A stretch of DNA of 64,000 bases, taken from NCBI GenBank assembly GCA_905221605.1, contig CAJNDS010002345.1, positions 1-64,000 on the forward strand, read 5' to 3'. The DNA comes from Symbiodinium natans. Its lineage: Eukaryota; Sar; Dinophyceae; Suessiales; Symbiodiniaceae. A model generated the notes under the pieces. The model saw only the letters and a program-made list of their open reading frames with translations, ran no database searches and had not been told where the DNA came from. Positions 36,472 to 46,540 of this stretch are shown here, one piece after another. Position 1 is the stretch's first letter; every line of letters begins with the position of its first letter. A program made the position numbers and the translations under genes.

Positions 36472-38398
36472 GTGGTCTACTCACATGGGGACGAGAGGCG
36501 CCCTGAAGGGTTCGGGGGTTGGCGTTTAGGGTTTAGGTTTAGGGGTTGGGGTGCGCAGGTCAGCTGCCCTGTGGGTAGGTGCGAGGTGCCGCGAGCATTC
36601 CGCGGATGCGGTGGTTGGTGGCACGTTGTTTGGCTTGCTTTCTTTCTCTCTTTTCATTGGGGTGAGGCGTGCCATCCAGGACCTGTCCGGCAATCAGGTA
36701 GGTTTCAGGTTGGCGCCATTAACCCGACAGGGTTGAATGGAAAGGCCTCTGTTCTTTCAACGATCCATCCTGGCATCTGGGGCATATCTGAGACTCATCT
36801 TTCAGCCCAAGGCTTGCGCCAGTTTAGGCAAGGTCTGCGTTTGAACCAGGCCGCGTACCGGAAGCCAAACTTCAGGTGGATACACAGGAGTCGGCTTTGC
36901 ATCTTCATATCCCGTCCGGGCATCCCCGACCGGGTGGCACCAGGATGTGTGGAATACCGCACGCGTCCAATTGGCCTCTTTTTACGTGGCTCCTTTTTGG
37001 GTCCAAGGGGCAGTGGTTTATGGCTACCCGGCGGACCAAGCCAAGACGCACGTTCTTCTAGATGCGGTCACTGAGCGGTTGGTGCTTAACTCTCGCGGCC
37101 CAAGGTTTGTTGTCCTGCCTCAACAGCTTGAAGCTGCCCACCCCGAATGGTGCCAGCATGGGTTTCGTGAAATTCAGGCGGTCGCGGCAGCGAGATGGGG
37201 CTGGCAGGTGCAGTCTACATGCAAGCATGCCACTCAGAAAGACCACCTGTGGGTGTCGCCTGAGCTTGCCTCCATGCTGTGCGAGGTGCAGGTGCAGCAT
37301 GACGTTTTTGCGGACCATGCAGTGCTGGCGGGCACGTTCTTAGGAGGTCAGGCCATGTTATCGCGGTTTTGTTGGCGCATGCCCCAGCCTGCGCTTGAAC
37401 CGAAGGCAAAGGTGCAACCGCTGTCGATGCAGCCAGCCGTGCCATTGGACACATCTCGCCCTTCACAGGCCTACTCTTCCTTGTGGCGCCAGTATGAGGA
37501 CCAATGGTCCGACGACAGAAGCACGCGACAAATCGAGCCCTTGACTGAGGCCCAACGTGGCCGGGCAGCCACCCTGGATACCAAACTTGTTCGCACGGCT
37601 CCCGTACCGATGACTAAGGGCAGGCATGGTGAGGCCGAGGTAACCTTCTTTGGTGGGGATTGGTGGTTCGGTCGGTGGTTCAAGCAGCTTCGTCGTTTGC
37701 AGGCCTACATGCAGGTCGCGTGCAGCGCGGCAAGGTCGGAAGGCCGAGCCGAAGCCCAAGCCAATCGGTGGCGCGCTGTTCGCCGAGCAGCAGGTTTCAA
37801 ACCGTCGTTTGCAGAGTGGTGGCTATGTCGCAAAGTTCGCATGGCTGGGGATCCAGACAGGATGCCTGTCAACCCGCCAGGGGCCCAGTGTGCGCAGCAA
37901 ATCTTTCAGACGTTCGAGGCTTGTTTCCGTGACTTGGAAAGCCAACTTAAGAAGCACACGCGCAAACTGGCGCAGCAGCGCCGGGTGGACAATCCATCTT
38001 TGATTTTTCGGGACATGAAGCCTGATCAGGCTGAGCCGGTAGAGACCCTTGTCTCAGGCACCAAGGCCAGAGTGAGGGCTGATGAGGGGTTGGTGGTGCT
38101 TGATGGTTCGCCGGCTTGGGTGCCAGAGCTTCCGTTTCATGTGGGCGAGCGGGCGCTTGAGGTGCATCACACAGAGGAGGAATGTTTGTGGGGCGACGTC
38201 GCAAGCCTGCGCCCGAACGACTTGGTGCGCCAGGACGTGCTGCTCGGGGACCTCCCCCAAATCTTCCAAGCCTTCGCCAAAGAATGGATTCAAAGGTGGA
38301 TCCGGCCGGACCACTTGGAGGCGCATAGGTGGGACGGCCTGTTTGGCCAGCTTTCCGTTGCCCCAAGGCCGACCTATGGTGCTCGCGCCCATTTCTGA
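36472..38398 (+). pseudogene. LINE endonuclease (EEP) and linker, frameshifted
   Basis: The N-terminal endonuclease motifs read in one frame to ~36870 (GAINPTGLNGKASVL; WGISETHLS, including the conserved Glu). The domain then continues in another frame from ~36875 (YTGVGFASSYP; VVYGYP) through KDHLWVSPEL and DVFADHAVL, which holds the usual Asp-His near the C-terminus of EEP nucleases. The expected GDFN/CDFN motif around 37105-37125 is not readable in frame, so the active site appears damaged as well as frameshifted. The second frame stays open to 38398 as a basic linker (Arg, Ala, Gln rich). The first ~60 codons before 36550 are repeat-derived and not part of the element. Confidence 0.85.
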
Positions 38399-40517
38399 AG
38401 AGACATGGCGAGCGGCGGCGCGGGCGAAGCGGTCTTCGGCAGCCATAGGGCCTGACGGCGTGTCACGCGATGACTTGTTGCGCCTTCCCTCGGATCTTGT
38501 GCAAGGCATGTTGGCCATTTACCAGGAAGCCGACACCGGGAAATGGCCTGAACAAATGCTGGTAGGCATAGTGGCAGCGTTGGCAAAAGTGCCACACGCC
38601 AGGGAGGTGACGCAGTACAGGCCAATAACGGTCTTGTCGTTGTCATATAGGGTTTGGGGGTCTATCCGCGCGCGTCAGGCGCTGGCCTATCTCCGGGGAG
38701 TGGTGCCTGACACGCCGTATGGCAACATGCCGGGGAGGGCTGCGGCTACCATTTGGTGGCAGCTTCAGGCAGAGGTGGAGCGTGCGCAAGCCCAGGGCTA
38801 CGTTCTGGCAGGGGCTGCCCTTGATTTGCAGAAAGCCTTCAACACTTTGCCCAGGGTGCCAGTTCTTGCTCTTGCCGAGTTGGTTGGCCTCCCGGCTGGG
38901 TTGGTGAGAGGTTGGTCCGGCGCTTTAACTGGGGTGCAGCGCAGGTTTAAGGTACGTGGTTCCGTCGGTCCGGCCTTGCTTGCCAATGCAGGCTTTCCAG
39001 AAGGCGATGCCATGTCCGTTGTCGCCATGGCGCTGGTTGACTTAGCACTCCATCATCATATAGCAGCACAGGTGCCTCTTTCCAAAGTCATTTCCTTCGT
39101 GGACGACTGGCAGCATCTCACACACCATCCGGCCGTCATCCCGGAGGCAGTCCAAGCCACCAAGGCCTTTGCGCAATCCTGGGACATCGCGCTGGATGAG
39201 TCTAAAACTCAGGTCTGGGCGACAACCGCGGAAGCCCGGAAGGCACTTCGAAACCAAGGTTTCCAGACCACGCTGGATGCTCGTGATTTAGGGGGCCATC
39301 TGTCCTTCTCTAAACGTGTATCTGTCTATACCATCACGACCAGGATTAAATCAATGCAGCCCCTCTGGTCGCGGCTTCAGCTGTCACCTGCCCCCTTTGA
39401 GCAGAAGCTTCGTGCGCCCTCAGTGGCGGCCTGGCCGCGCGCGCTTCATGGCATTTCGGTTGTTCTCTTGGGGGATGGGCACTTTGACGGGTTGCGTAGT
39501 GCGGCTGTGCGAGGGCTAGGGGCCAAGCGGCCTGGGCTCAACCCAGCTGTTTTGTTGGGGCTCACTGTTTATCCGGTGGCCGATCCTGCCTTCTTTGCGC
39601 TTCTTTCCACATTCAGAGATCTTCGAACCCATGGGTCGCCAGCAACAGTGGGCCAGTTGGCCGATCCCATTGCTGTGGGGGCACTTCCTGTAGGCGCGGG
39701 GCCGGTTTCGGTTTGGTTGGGTAGGTGTAATGCGGTGGGTTTGGCTTGGAGGCCCGAAGTGCAGATGCTGGAGGATTCACTGGGGGCTTTTGATCCTTGG
39801 GCCACCTCCATGCAGGAGGTTGAGCTGCGATTGGTTCGCGCATGGCAGGGATCCATCGCATCCCGCGTGCAGCATCGGCGAGGGTTTGCAGGGTTGAGAC
39901 AGGCTGATCCTGTCCTCACGCGCAAGCTTACAGCCCAGTGGCCGGCTGAGGACAGGGCCTTGATACGCATCACGCTCACAGGGGCCTTCTTTACAGAGGA
40001 TGCCTTGCACCACATTGGAGGCGGCGATTCGCCATTATGTCCCTTTTGCGACCAGCGTGACGGCGTTGAGCATAGGGTTTGGCGCTGCACTGCTTTCAAC
40101 CGCGAGCGCCAGCAGGCCCTTCGGGGGAGCACTTTCACTTTCGAGGACTTACCGCCGTGCCAGTCCATGCATGGTTGGTGCATGCAGCCGCGTGAGCTTG
40201 ACGTGCTACAGCAAGAACTGCTCGGCATACCGTGCTTGCTTTGTGATTTTCAGGTGCCGCATTCGGCAGAAGATCAGATCGACTTGTTTACCGATGGGTC
40301 ATGTTTGCTTCCAAGAGAACACCACCTGCGTTTGGCAGCTTGGGCTGTCACAGTTGCGGCCCCTGTGGGCGAGCCAGCAGTCATCCTTGCCGCAGGGCCG
40401 GTGCCAGGCCTTGTGCAGACTGCCTATCGCGGCGAGCTGTCCGCAGTTCTGTCTGCCCTCAAGTATGCGCAGGCCTCGGACGCAGGGTTCGCCTTTGGAG
40501 TGATTGTCTGGGGGTAG
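38370..40517 (+). pseudogene. LINE reverse transcriptase with RNase H start
   Basis: Open for about 715 codons from ~38370. Visible motifs: AAIGPDGVSRDDL in the fingers, motif A ALDLQKAFN (~38816), motif B GFPEGDAMS (~38992), catalytic FVDD at 39096-39107, and a knuckle of the form C-x2-C-x7-H-x4-C (~40038). RNase H begins with TDGS (~40291) and the conserved Glu in YRGELSAV (~40425). The frame then ends at TAG 40515, while the domain resumes in another frame. The bases 38082-38370 open in this frame are a shadow of the linker. RT copies element RNA onto nicked DNA; here the long open frame suggests recent loss of function. Confidence 0.9.
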
Positions 40518-41449
40518 TTCGGGGTGTTCGGGGGTTGGTTGAGGGGTCGGTTCGGCTCGTTACGCCAACGGCGCGAAACGCCGACCTTTGGCTGCAGGTC
40601 CGAGACATTTTGTGGGAATATCCTGACCGTTTTGGGGGCATCTTTAAGGTTCCAGCGCATGAGGCATTGGGGGAGGATGCCACTTTCTTTGAGGAATGGA
40701 TACGCCACAACAATGATCAGGTCGATGGGGCAGCGAAGCAGGCCAATCGCGCGAGGCCACAGCGGTTCTGGGATATCTGGGATGAGGTGCGTCGTGACGT
40801 GGCGTACCAGCAGCATGTGGGCAGCATCGTCTTGGGCCTCCACAGGGCCATCGGACGTGCTTCGTGCAGGGCAAAACGCAAGCAGCGTGAGCCGGCTGAC
40901 GTCGAGCTGCAGGTGGTGCCACCTGTGCCGGATGAAAGATCTCTGACGTGCCCCGTGGTCCCTGAGCGAGATTTGGCCACTGTTTTCGCCAAGTTTGGAA
41001 GGCCTTATGTGATGGTCTTAAGCAACTGGCTCCGTTTGGTCACTGGCGCTGGTGGCGTTGTAGCTGCTCGACCCCGCTGGGTTTCTCTGGCACAACTTTA
41101 CCTTGCATTCCGACATGCCACGGGAATGGAAATACCATTTTATAGGCAGTCTTCGAAGGCATGGTACTCAACGGCCCCAGGGCCAGAGGAGATGTTGCGT
41201 GAGGTTCCCCTAGGTCGGCGAGCAACTTGGTTTTTGACCCAGGTCAAGGCCGTGGTCAAAGCTGCTGGTGGAAACTGGTACACTCAGGAGACCCGGCCGT
41301 CTTCTGCCATTCTCCAGTGCCGCCTCCTTTCCGTCTACATGCGCTTCCCGGCAGAGCAGTTGGAGGCTGTGGAGTCGCTTTTGGCAGCAAGGCTGGGACG
41401 TGAATGCCAACGACATGATCGCAGATGGGCTGCCCTAACTTCGTTGTGA
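40470..41449 (+). pseudogene. LINE RNase H end and C-terminal domain
   Basis: After a frame change near 40485 the RNase H domain resumes with WSDCLGVV (third catalytic Asp) and ends with HNNDQVDGAAKQAN, containing the last acidic residue. All four RNase H acidic positions are therefore present across the two frames. A further ~230 residues follow, basic and without a family I recognise, ending in TGA at 41447-41449. The sequence in this frame before ~40485 is a shadow. Confidence 0.85.
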
Positions 41450-41560
41450 TCGCTTTGATTTATGATTTCGTGTTTCTTGGAGCCTCGAGGCTTATTCCTA
41501 GTCTTTCGCCCAAGGCGTCGGATTGGCGCAAGCGCTGCCATAGTTGCTACGCTTGAGCTG

Positions 41561-44500
41561 TTATGGAAAGGGTGGAAAGGGTTTAGGGTTTAGGGTTTAG
41601 GGTTTAGGGTTTAGGGTTTAGGGTTTAGGGTTTAGGGTTTAGGGTTTAGGACTTTGAGGCCGAAACCGGAAAAACCTCAACCCCAAACCCAGGTCTTCGC
41701 TCCTCTACGCAGCTCCAGAGTCGGAGAAGGTACTCTGTACTCCAGACGATCGTGAGCACCTTGTTGTTGCTTGGCTTGGTGTTCATAAGCCCCCAAAGAG
41801 TGTATAGGGTTTAGGGTTTAGGGTTTTGGGTCTTAGTTACTGAGTTCATAAGCCTCCCCCCCCCCAAAAAAAAAAAACATGTACACTTTCAGTTCTATAG
41901 CAGATTAGTATCCAACAAATTAAGTGTGCTCATTCAGCTACTAAGTTAGACCTACCTGGGGTAGGGCGTTCAGGGGGCTTTTGGGGGTTTAGGGTTTAGG
42001 GGCTTTTGGGGGGGGTTTTAGGGGTTTAGGGTTTTTAGGTCTAGGGGTTGCGGGTTTTGAGTACATAGGAGCCTCGAAAGTGCACGTAAGAAAGTGTAGG
42101 CCATGACGATGGGTCCTTTGAGGGCGCGGTTGCATGACAAAGCCTAACTCTAATCCTTTCACCCCAAGCTCTGAAACTGAACCCATGTCAGCCCTATATC
42201 TCTGAACGCTAAACGCCGAGCCCCTAAACCCTAGAACCCGCAACAACCCCGTAACCCCTATAGACTTTAGACCCTACACCCTGTACCCCCTGAACCATAA
42301 CCAGACCCCTATGCACCCTAAACCGTAACCCGAATACAAATTGTACGAAAGGCACTTGCTTTAGGGCGCTTTTCGGAGTTTTCTGAATTAGGGTCTGGGG
42401 TCTACGGTGTGGGGTTTAAGGTTTAACGGACCAGGACCCTGGTCTAGCAAGAAATCCACCCAAGAGCCTCATGCAAAGGTGCAACCCTGTATCTCAAAAC
42501 CCATCCAGCCCTAAAGGGTTTAGGGTTTAGGGCTCGGGGTGGCCCTAAAACTATTGTAATGATCTTGCGTGTGAGCAATAAGCCCTGGTGGTGCTTCGTA
42601 GATTTCGCAACACCGATCGCATACCTCAGAAGTGAAGCACTGCCTCAACCCTAAGGTACCCTACACCCTAAACCCTGAACCCTGAACCCTGAACCCTAAA
42701 CCCTAAACCCTAAACCCTAAAGCCTATGCCCAAGCCAGGCGCCAGCTCACAGTACCAGTAGGCGTCGGTGGTGACGGTAACCTGCCAATCTGGCGAGGCT
42801 CAGCCTCCTTCAACTAACTATTCTTAGAAGGGAATGAGGGAACCCAGCTGAACCCTATAAACCCTAAACCCTTCGTTCTGCCCCCTTCTCGTCAGGGATT
42901 ACATATTTTCTTAAGTACAAGAACCGGAAAGCCAACTCCTCCTCTTGGTATGTGCTTTTCTCTTGCGCGTTGCTCGCTTTTCAAAGGAAAATACAACAGC
43001 AAATAGCAATCCCAAAATCCCAAACCGAAGGCCCCGAAGCCCGAAGCCCGAACATCAGTCAACAGCCAGCCCAGGCCCTACCCTCCGGCTCTACGGGTCT
43101 GGGATGTAGGGCTTCGGTTTAGGATTCAGGGTTCAGGGTTCAGGGTTCGGTTTAGGGGTTAGGGTTTAGGGTCTAGGATGTAGGACTTCGGTTTAGGATT
43201 CAGGGTTGATGAAGCCAGAACGCCTTCAAATAAACTCTGAACCTTCGACGTCAACGGAAACCCCCAAAATCTGTACCTTGGCTTACGTAACACCCCCTCC
43301 CCCCCCCCCCCCCCCCCCCCAGTGGAAAAATCTAAGCAAGAACAACGCAAACTCATAAATGCATGTGTTCATCATTTATTTCTCTCATAATAATTTTGGA
43401 AAAAACCCAAACCGCAAACCCTAAATCCGAGCTTCTCCCCCTCGTCCAAGTCAAGAAACTCAAACGGCCGGAGGGTGTGCCAGAGGCTATGTTGAATGGG
43501 TTTGGGGTTTCGGGTTTAGGGTTAGAGGTCTCGGGCAAGGTTCCTCACCAGGTCCCAGGCTGCTGTGGTACTGTCCAGGACCAGCAAGAAGACTACCTGG
43601 GGAGAGCGAGATTTTGGGGTTTGGGGTTTAAGGCTTAGGGATCTACATTATGTACCTTAAGACGTAAAAGTTACGCAAGCCATAAGCCCTGAACCTTCTC
43701 CTACCCCCGAATCGCGAGAGAATGAGGAATCGGCTTCTGTGTTCGAGCTTTAGGCAGGAGCTGCCATGTGGTCGAGCTTGTCTTGCTGGTTTGTAAAATT
43801 TTAGTATGCAATGAGGACAAATGAGATACCGTATATCCCCCTGAAACTCCCTACTTTAATTCACTTAAACCCCTGACTCTTCTTCTCCATCGATCTCCAC
43901 TGATTCGACCAACTCACGGCTGCATTTCATGCTTGTCAACGCCACCATAGAAACAGCACCTTCGGCAAAATGGAGAACCACTGCTGCGACTTGCCACACT
44001 CCGAAAACGACGCGCGGTGCCGTGGGCTATATGCTTCTTGTAAGCCGTAAGACTGCATACTGGAGAACGGTCTTCCCTTTGTTCAAGCCGAGAACTCGTT
44101 CAGGGTGTAGGGTTTGGAGCATTGGGGACTTGTACTGAGAGGAAAGGTTCAACAAAGTGAGCCTTGCTACATATCCAAGAGGCAGAAGCAAAACACCGGC
44201 CAGTTCGGCCTCCAAAAAGTGCTATCTTTCTGGCCAGGGGTGCATTCAATGCGAAAGGCACAGACTCAAATCACACCATGCCTACATGTGTACCTGATGT
44301 GAGTTTAAAAACCTAAACCCTAAACCCTACACCCTAAACCCCAAACCCTAAACCGAAAGGAGATCGTGCATCTTCATTTCCTTGCACCTGTGGGGTAGTA
44401 GAACGATCTTGGGACGTCAAATCTTCAGCCCGAAAGCCGAAGAACCTGAAGCCCTAAACCTGAAGAAGCAACATATCCCAAAAAGTAAACCCAAAACCCA

Positions 44501-44900
44501 AAACCCTTTTTCCAAAAAGCTCAAAGTGTCAGGTCGTGTTTTGGGGTAGGGATTTGGGGTTAGGAATTTTCAGGGTCAACAGCCAACTTAAGTCTGTGCA
44601 CACTAGTAGGGATTAGGGTTTAGGGTTTAAGGGTTTAAGGGTTTAGGGTTTAAGGGCTTAAGGGTTTAAGGGTTTAAGGGTTTAAGGGTTTAAGGGTTTA
44701 GGGTTTAGGGTTTAGGGTTTAGGGTTTAAGGGTTTAGGGTTTAAGGGTTTAGGGGGATTCCCACTGCAGCTCAGGCACGGCGCAGGCCATGATGAGTTGG
44801 TACATGCTGGCGCAGACCCTGAGGGAGGCAGACTCTTGGGGCTGAGCTTAGGGGGACAAAACCCTAAACCCTAAGCACCATAGGGTTTAGGGTGTAGGGT
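41561..44900. other. Retroelement 3' flank and gene-poor block
   Basis: TTTAGGG array of about ten units at 41579-41650 directly after the LINE, C/A run at 41850-41878, CCCTAAA at 42665-42725, C-run at 43300-43320, and a mixed TTTAAGGG/TTTAGGG array at 44605-44750. The segment 43640-44300 is free of telomere-like repeats and carries a 69-codon plus frame (43929-44138) and an overlapping 62-codon minus frame, neither recognisable. Hairpin remnants resembling the intron elements lie near 42430-42460 and 42815-42850. Confidence 0.5.
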
Positions 44901-44959
44901 TTGGGGTTCAACCTAAGATCGCAAGCTGGCGCGCTTTCAGATAAGCGGAGACGCCGTAA

Positions 44960-45395
44960 AAAATCCGAAAAGTCGAAAAGTCGAAAAGCTGTCGACTTTT
45001 CGACTTTTAGACTTTTCGGGTCTCGCCGGGACTTTTCTGTACTTTTCGACTTTTCATGGCTTTTCGACTTTTCGACTTTTCGGGCCTCGCCGGGACTTTT
45101 CGCTACTTTTCGACTTTTCGTGGCTTTTCGACTTTTCGACTTTTCGACTTTTCGGGTCTCGCCGGGACTTTTCTGTACTTTTCGACTTTTCATGGCTTTT
45201 CGACTTTTCGACTTTTCGGGCCTCGCCGGGACTTTTCGCTACTTTTCGACTTTTCGTGGCTTTTCGACTTTTCGACTTTTCGGGTCTCGCCGGGACTTTT
45301 CTGTACTTTTCGACTTTTCGTATTTTCGGGGCCTGTACACTTTTCAAGATTTTTCTACACTTTTCAGCTTTTCGGCTTTTCGGGCTCATTCCCCT
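44960..45395. repeat. GACTTTTC tandem array with higher-order unit
   Basis: 8-bp units GACTTTTC with GGCTTTTC and TACTTTTC variants are arranged in a larger unit containing TCTCGCCGGG or CCTCGCCGGG. These anchors recur at about 45020, 45084, 45156, 45220 and 45284, alternating between two types, so the full period is about 130-136 bp. The Phe-Ser-Thr-Phe-Arg frames (plus) and Lys-Ser-Arg-Lys frames (minus) are artefacts. Confidence 0.95.
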
Positions 45396-45779
45396 TCAGC
45401 CCTCCCAACAGCACACACACACACATCCTAAACAAATACTATCATAAGTCTACAGCGCTCCGAGCATCCTAAACAAATACTATCATAAGTCTACAGCCGC
45501 TCCGAGTTTAAGAAGGCCTTGTAGGCTTCGCCGCGTGGATCTTACGTACGACAGCCTCAACGACGTGGCTGGCCAGCCTACAGATATCCGGAGAAGACAC
45601 TTGGCGATTATCTTTAGACCCAGGGCCTTGCAAATCAGTGCAGGCCCCAAACCCCAAACCCCAAACCCCAAACCCCAAACCCCAAACCCTAAACCCCGAA
45701 TGGTCGAGGCATTGACAAGCCCAACATTGATGTCATCGTGCACTGCTAGCCGCTATTGAACATCAACATGTAGCTTGGG

Positions 45780-45908
45780 CTAGGGTTTAGGGTTTAGGGT
45801 TTAGGGTTTAGGGTTTAGGGTTTAGGGTTTAGGGTTTAGGGTTTAGGGTTTAGGGTTTAGGGTTTAGGGTTTAGGGTTTAGATTTAGGGTTTAGGGTTTA
45901 GGGTTTAA
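45780..45908. repeat. Long perfect TTTAGGG array
   Basis: About 18 units, nearly all perfect, one of the most homogeneous telomere-like arrays in the window. Confidence 0.97.
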
Positions 45909-46144
45909 GGATAAGGAGTTTGAGTTAGGGTTTATAGGGCTTTGCATAGGACGGGCAGGGTTAAGCAGATTTAGGGTTTAGGGTTTATGGTTTCAGGATA
46001 GGGGTTTGAGTTAGGGTTTATAGGGCTTTTTGCATAGGACTGGCAGGATCTACAGGGTAAGCAGATTTTTGGTTTACGTTTGGAGTTGTAGGGTTTTGAA
46101 GCATTTAGGGTTTAGGGTTTAGGGTACAACTTGTAGAGACTTCT

Positions 46145-46540
46145 CGAAACTTCTCACGTTTTCTCTGCTTTGCCCACTTTTCCGCCTGTAGACATTTCGG
46201 CTTTTGGACATTTGGGGACTTTCAAACTGCTCGGAACGTTCAGGATTGTTCGAAAATATTCATGCTTTCGACTTTTCCAACTTTTCGGGATTATTCCATA
46301 ATTTTTCAGCTTTTCGACTTTTCGTTTTTTTGGTGACTTTTCGGACTTTTCGGTACTTTTCTCGCATTTTCCACTTTTCGACTTTTCGACTTTTCGACTT
46401 TTCGACTTTTCGTTTTTTGGTGACTTTTTGGGTTTTTCGGCACTTTTCTCGCATTTTCGACTTTTCGCCTTTGCACCTTTTCGCGCCAAGCGTGTGCCCC
46501 GATCAACTTTTCGACTTTTCGGCTTTTCGGGTTTTTTTGG
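46145..46540. repeat. Second GACTTTTC array
   Basis: Same 8-bp unit as at 44960-45395 but with a different longer unit (TTTTTTGGTGACTTTTCGG and CACTTTTCTCGCATTTTC). About 750 bp of unrelated sequence and a telomere-like array lie between the two arrays. Confidence 0.93.

Larger units (their letters stand above)
28640..36540. other. Long stretch without a resolved gene
   Basis: Telomere-like arrays at 28641-28700, 28930-29050 (CCCTAAAA), 29815-29855, 30828-30890, 32125-32180, 32760-32880, 33540-33605 (CCCCAAA), 33725-33805 (TTCAGGG then TTTAGGG), 34215-34285, 34590-34632, 34970-35000, 35230-35335 (CCCTGAAA) and 36357-36412. Also a (TC)n tract, a (GT)n run at 33815-33835, four C-runs joined to A-runs, and an inverted-repeat element at 31790-31868. 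The minus frame 36092-36292 and other frames are short and unsupported. Confidence 0.55.
36550..41560 (+). mobile_element. LINE-type non-LTR retrotransposon, nearly full length but decayed
   Basis: On the plus strand, in order: Cys-containing leader (EACHPGP, ~36665), apurinic-type endonuclease (~36700-37370), linker, reverse transcriptase (~38370-39300), zinc knuckle (~40038-40090), RNase H (~40285-40750) and a C-terminal domain of unknown role to 41449. At least three frame changes (~36870, ~38370, ~40485) break the reading frame, so this copy cannot encode its proteins. TTTAGGG-like repeats lie just before the 5' end (36522-36548) and right after the 3' end (41579-41650). No poly(A) tail or target duplication is visible. 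Domain order matches LINEs with both endonuclease and RNase H. Confidence 0.9.

Noticed and set aside
38082-38370. N-terminal extension of the reverse transcriptase frame
   Set aside because: The conserved linker is read in the other frame over these bases; this part is a shadow before the frame change.
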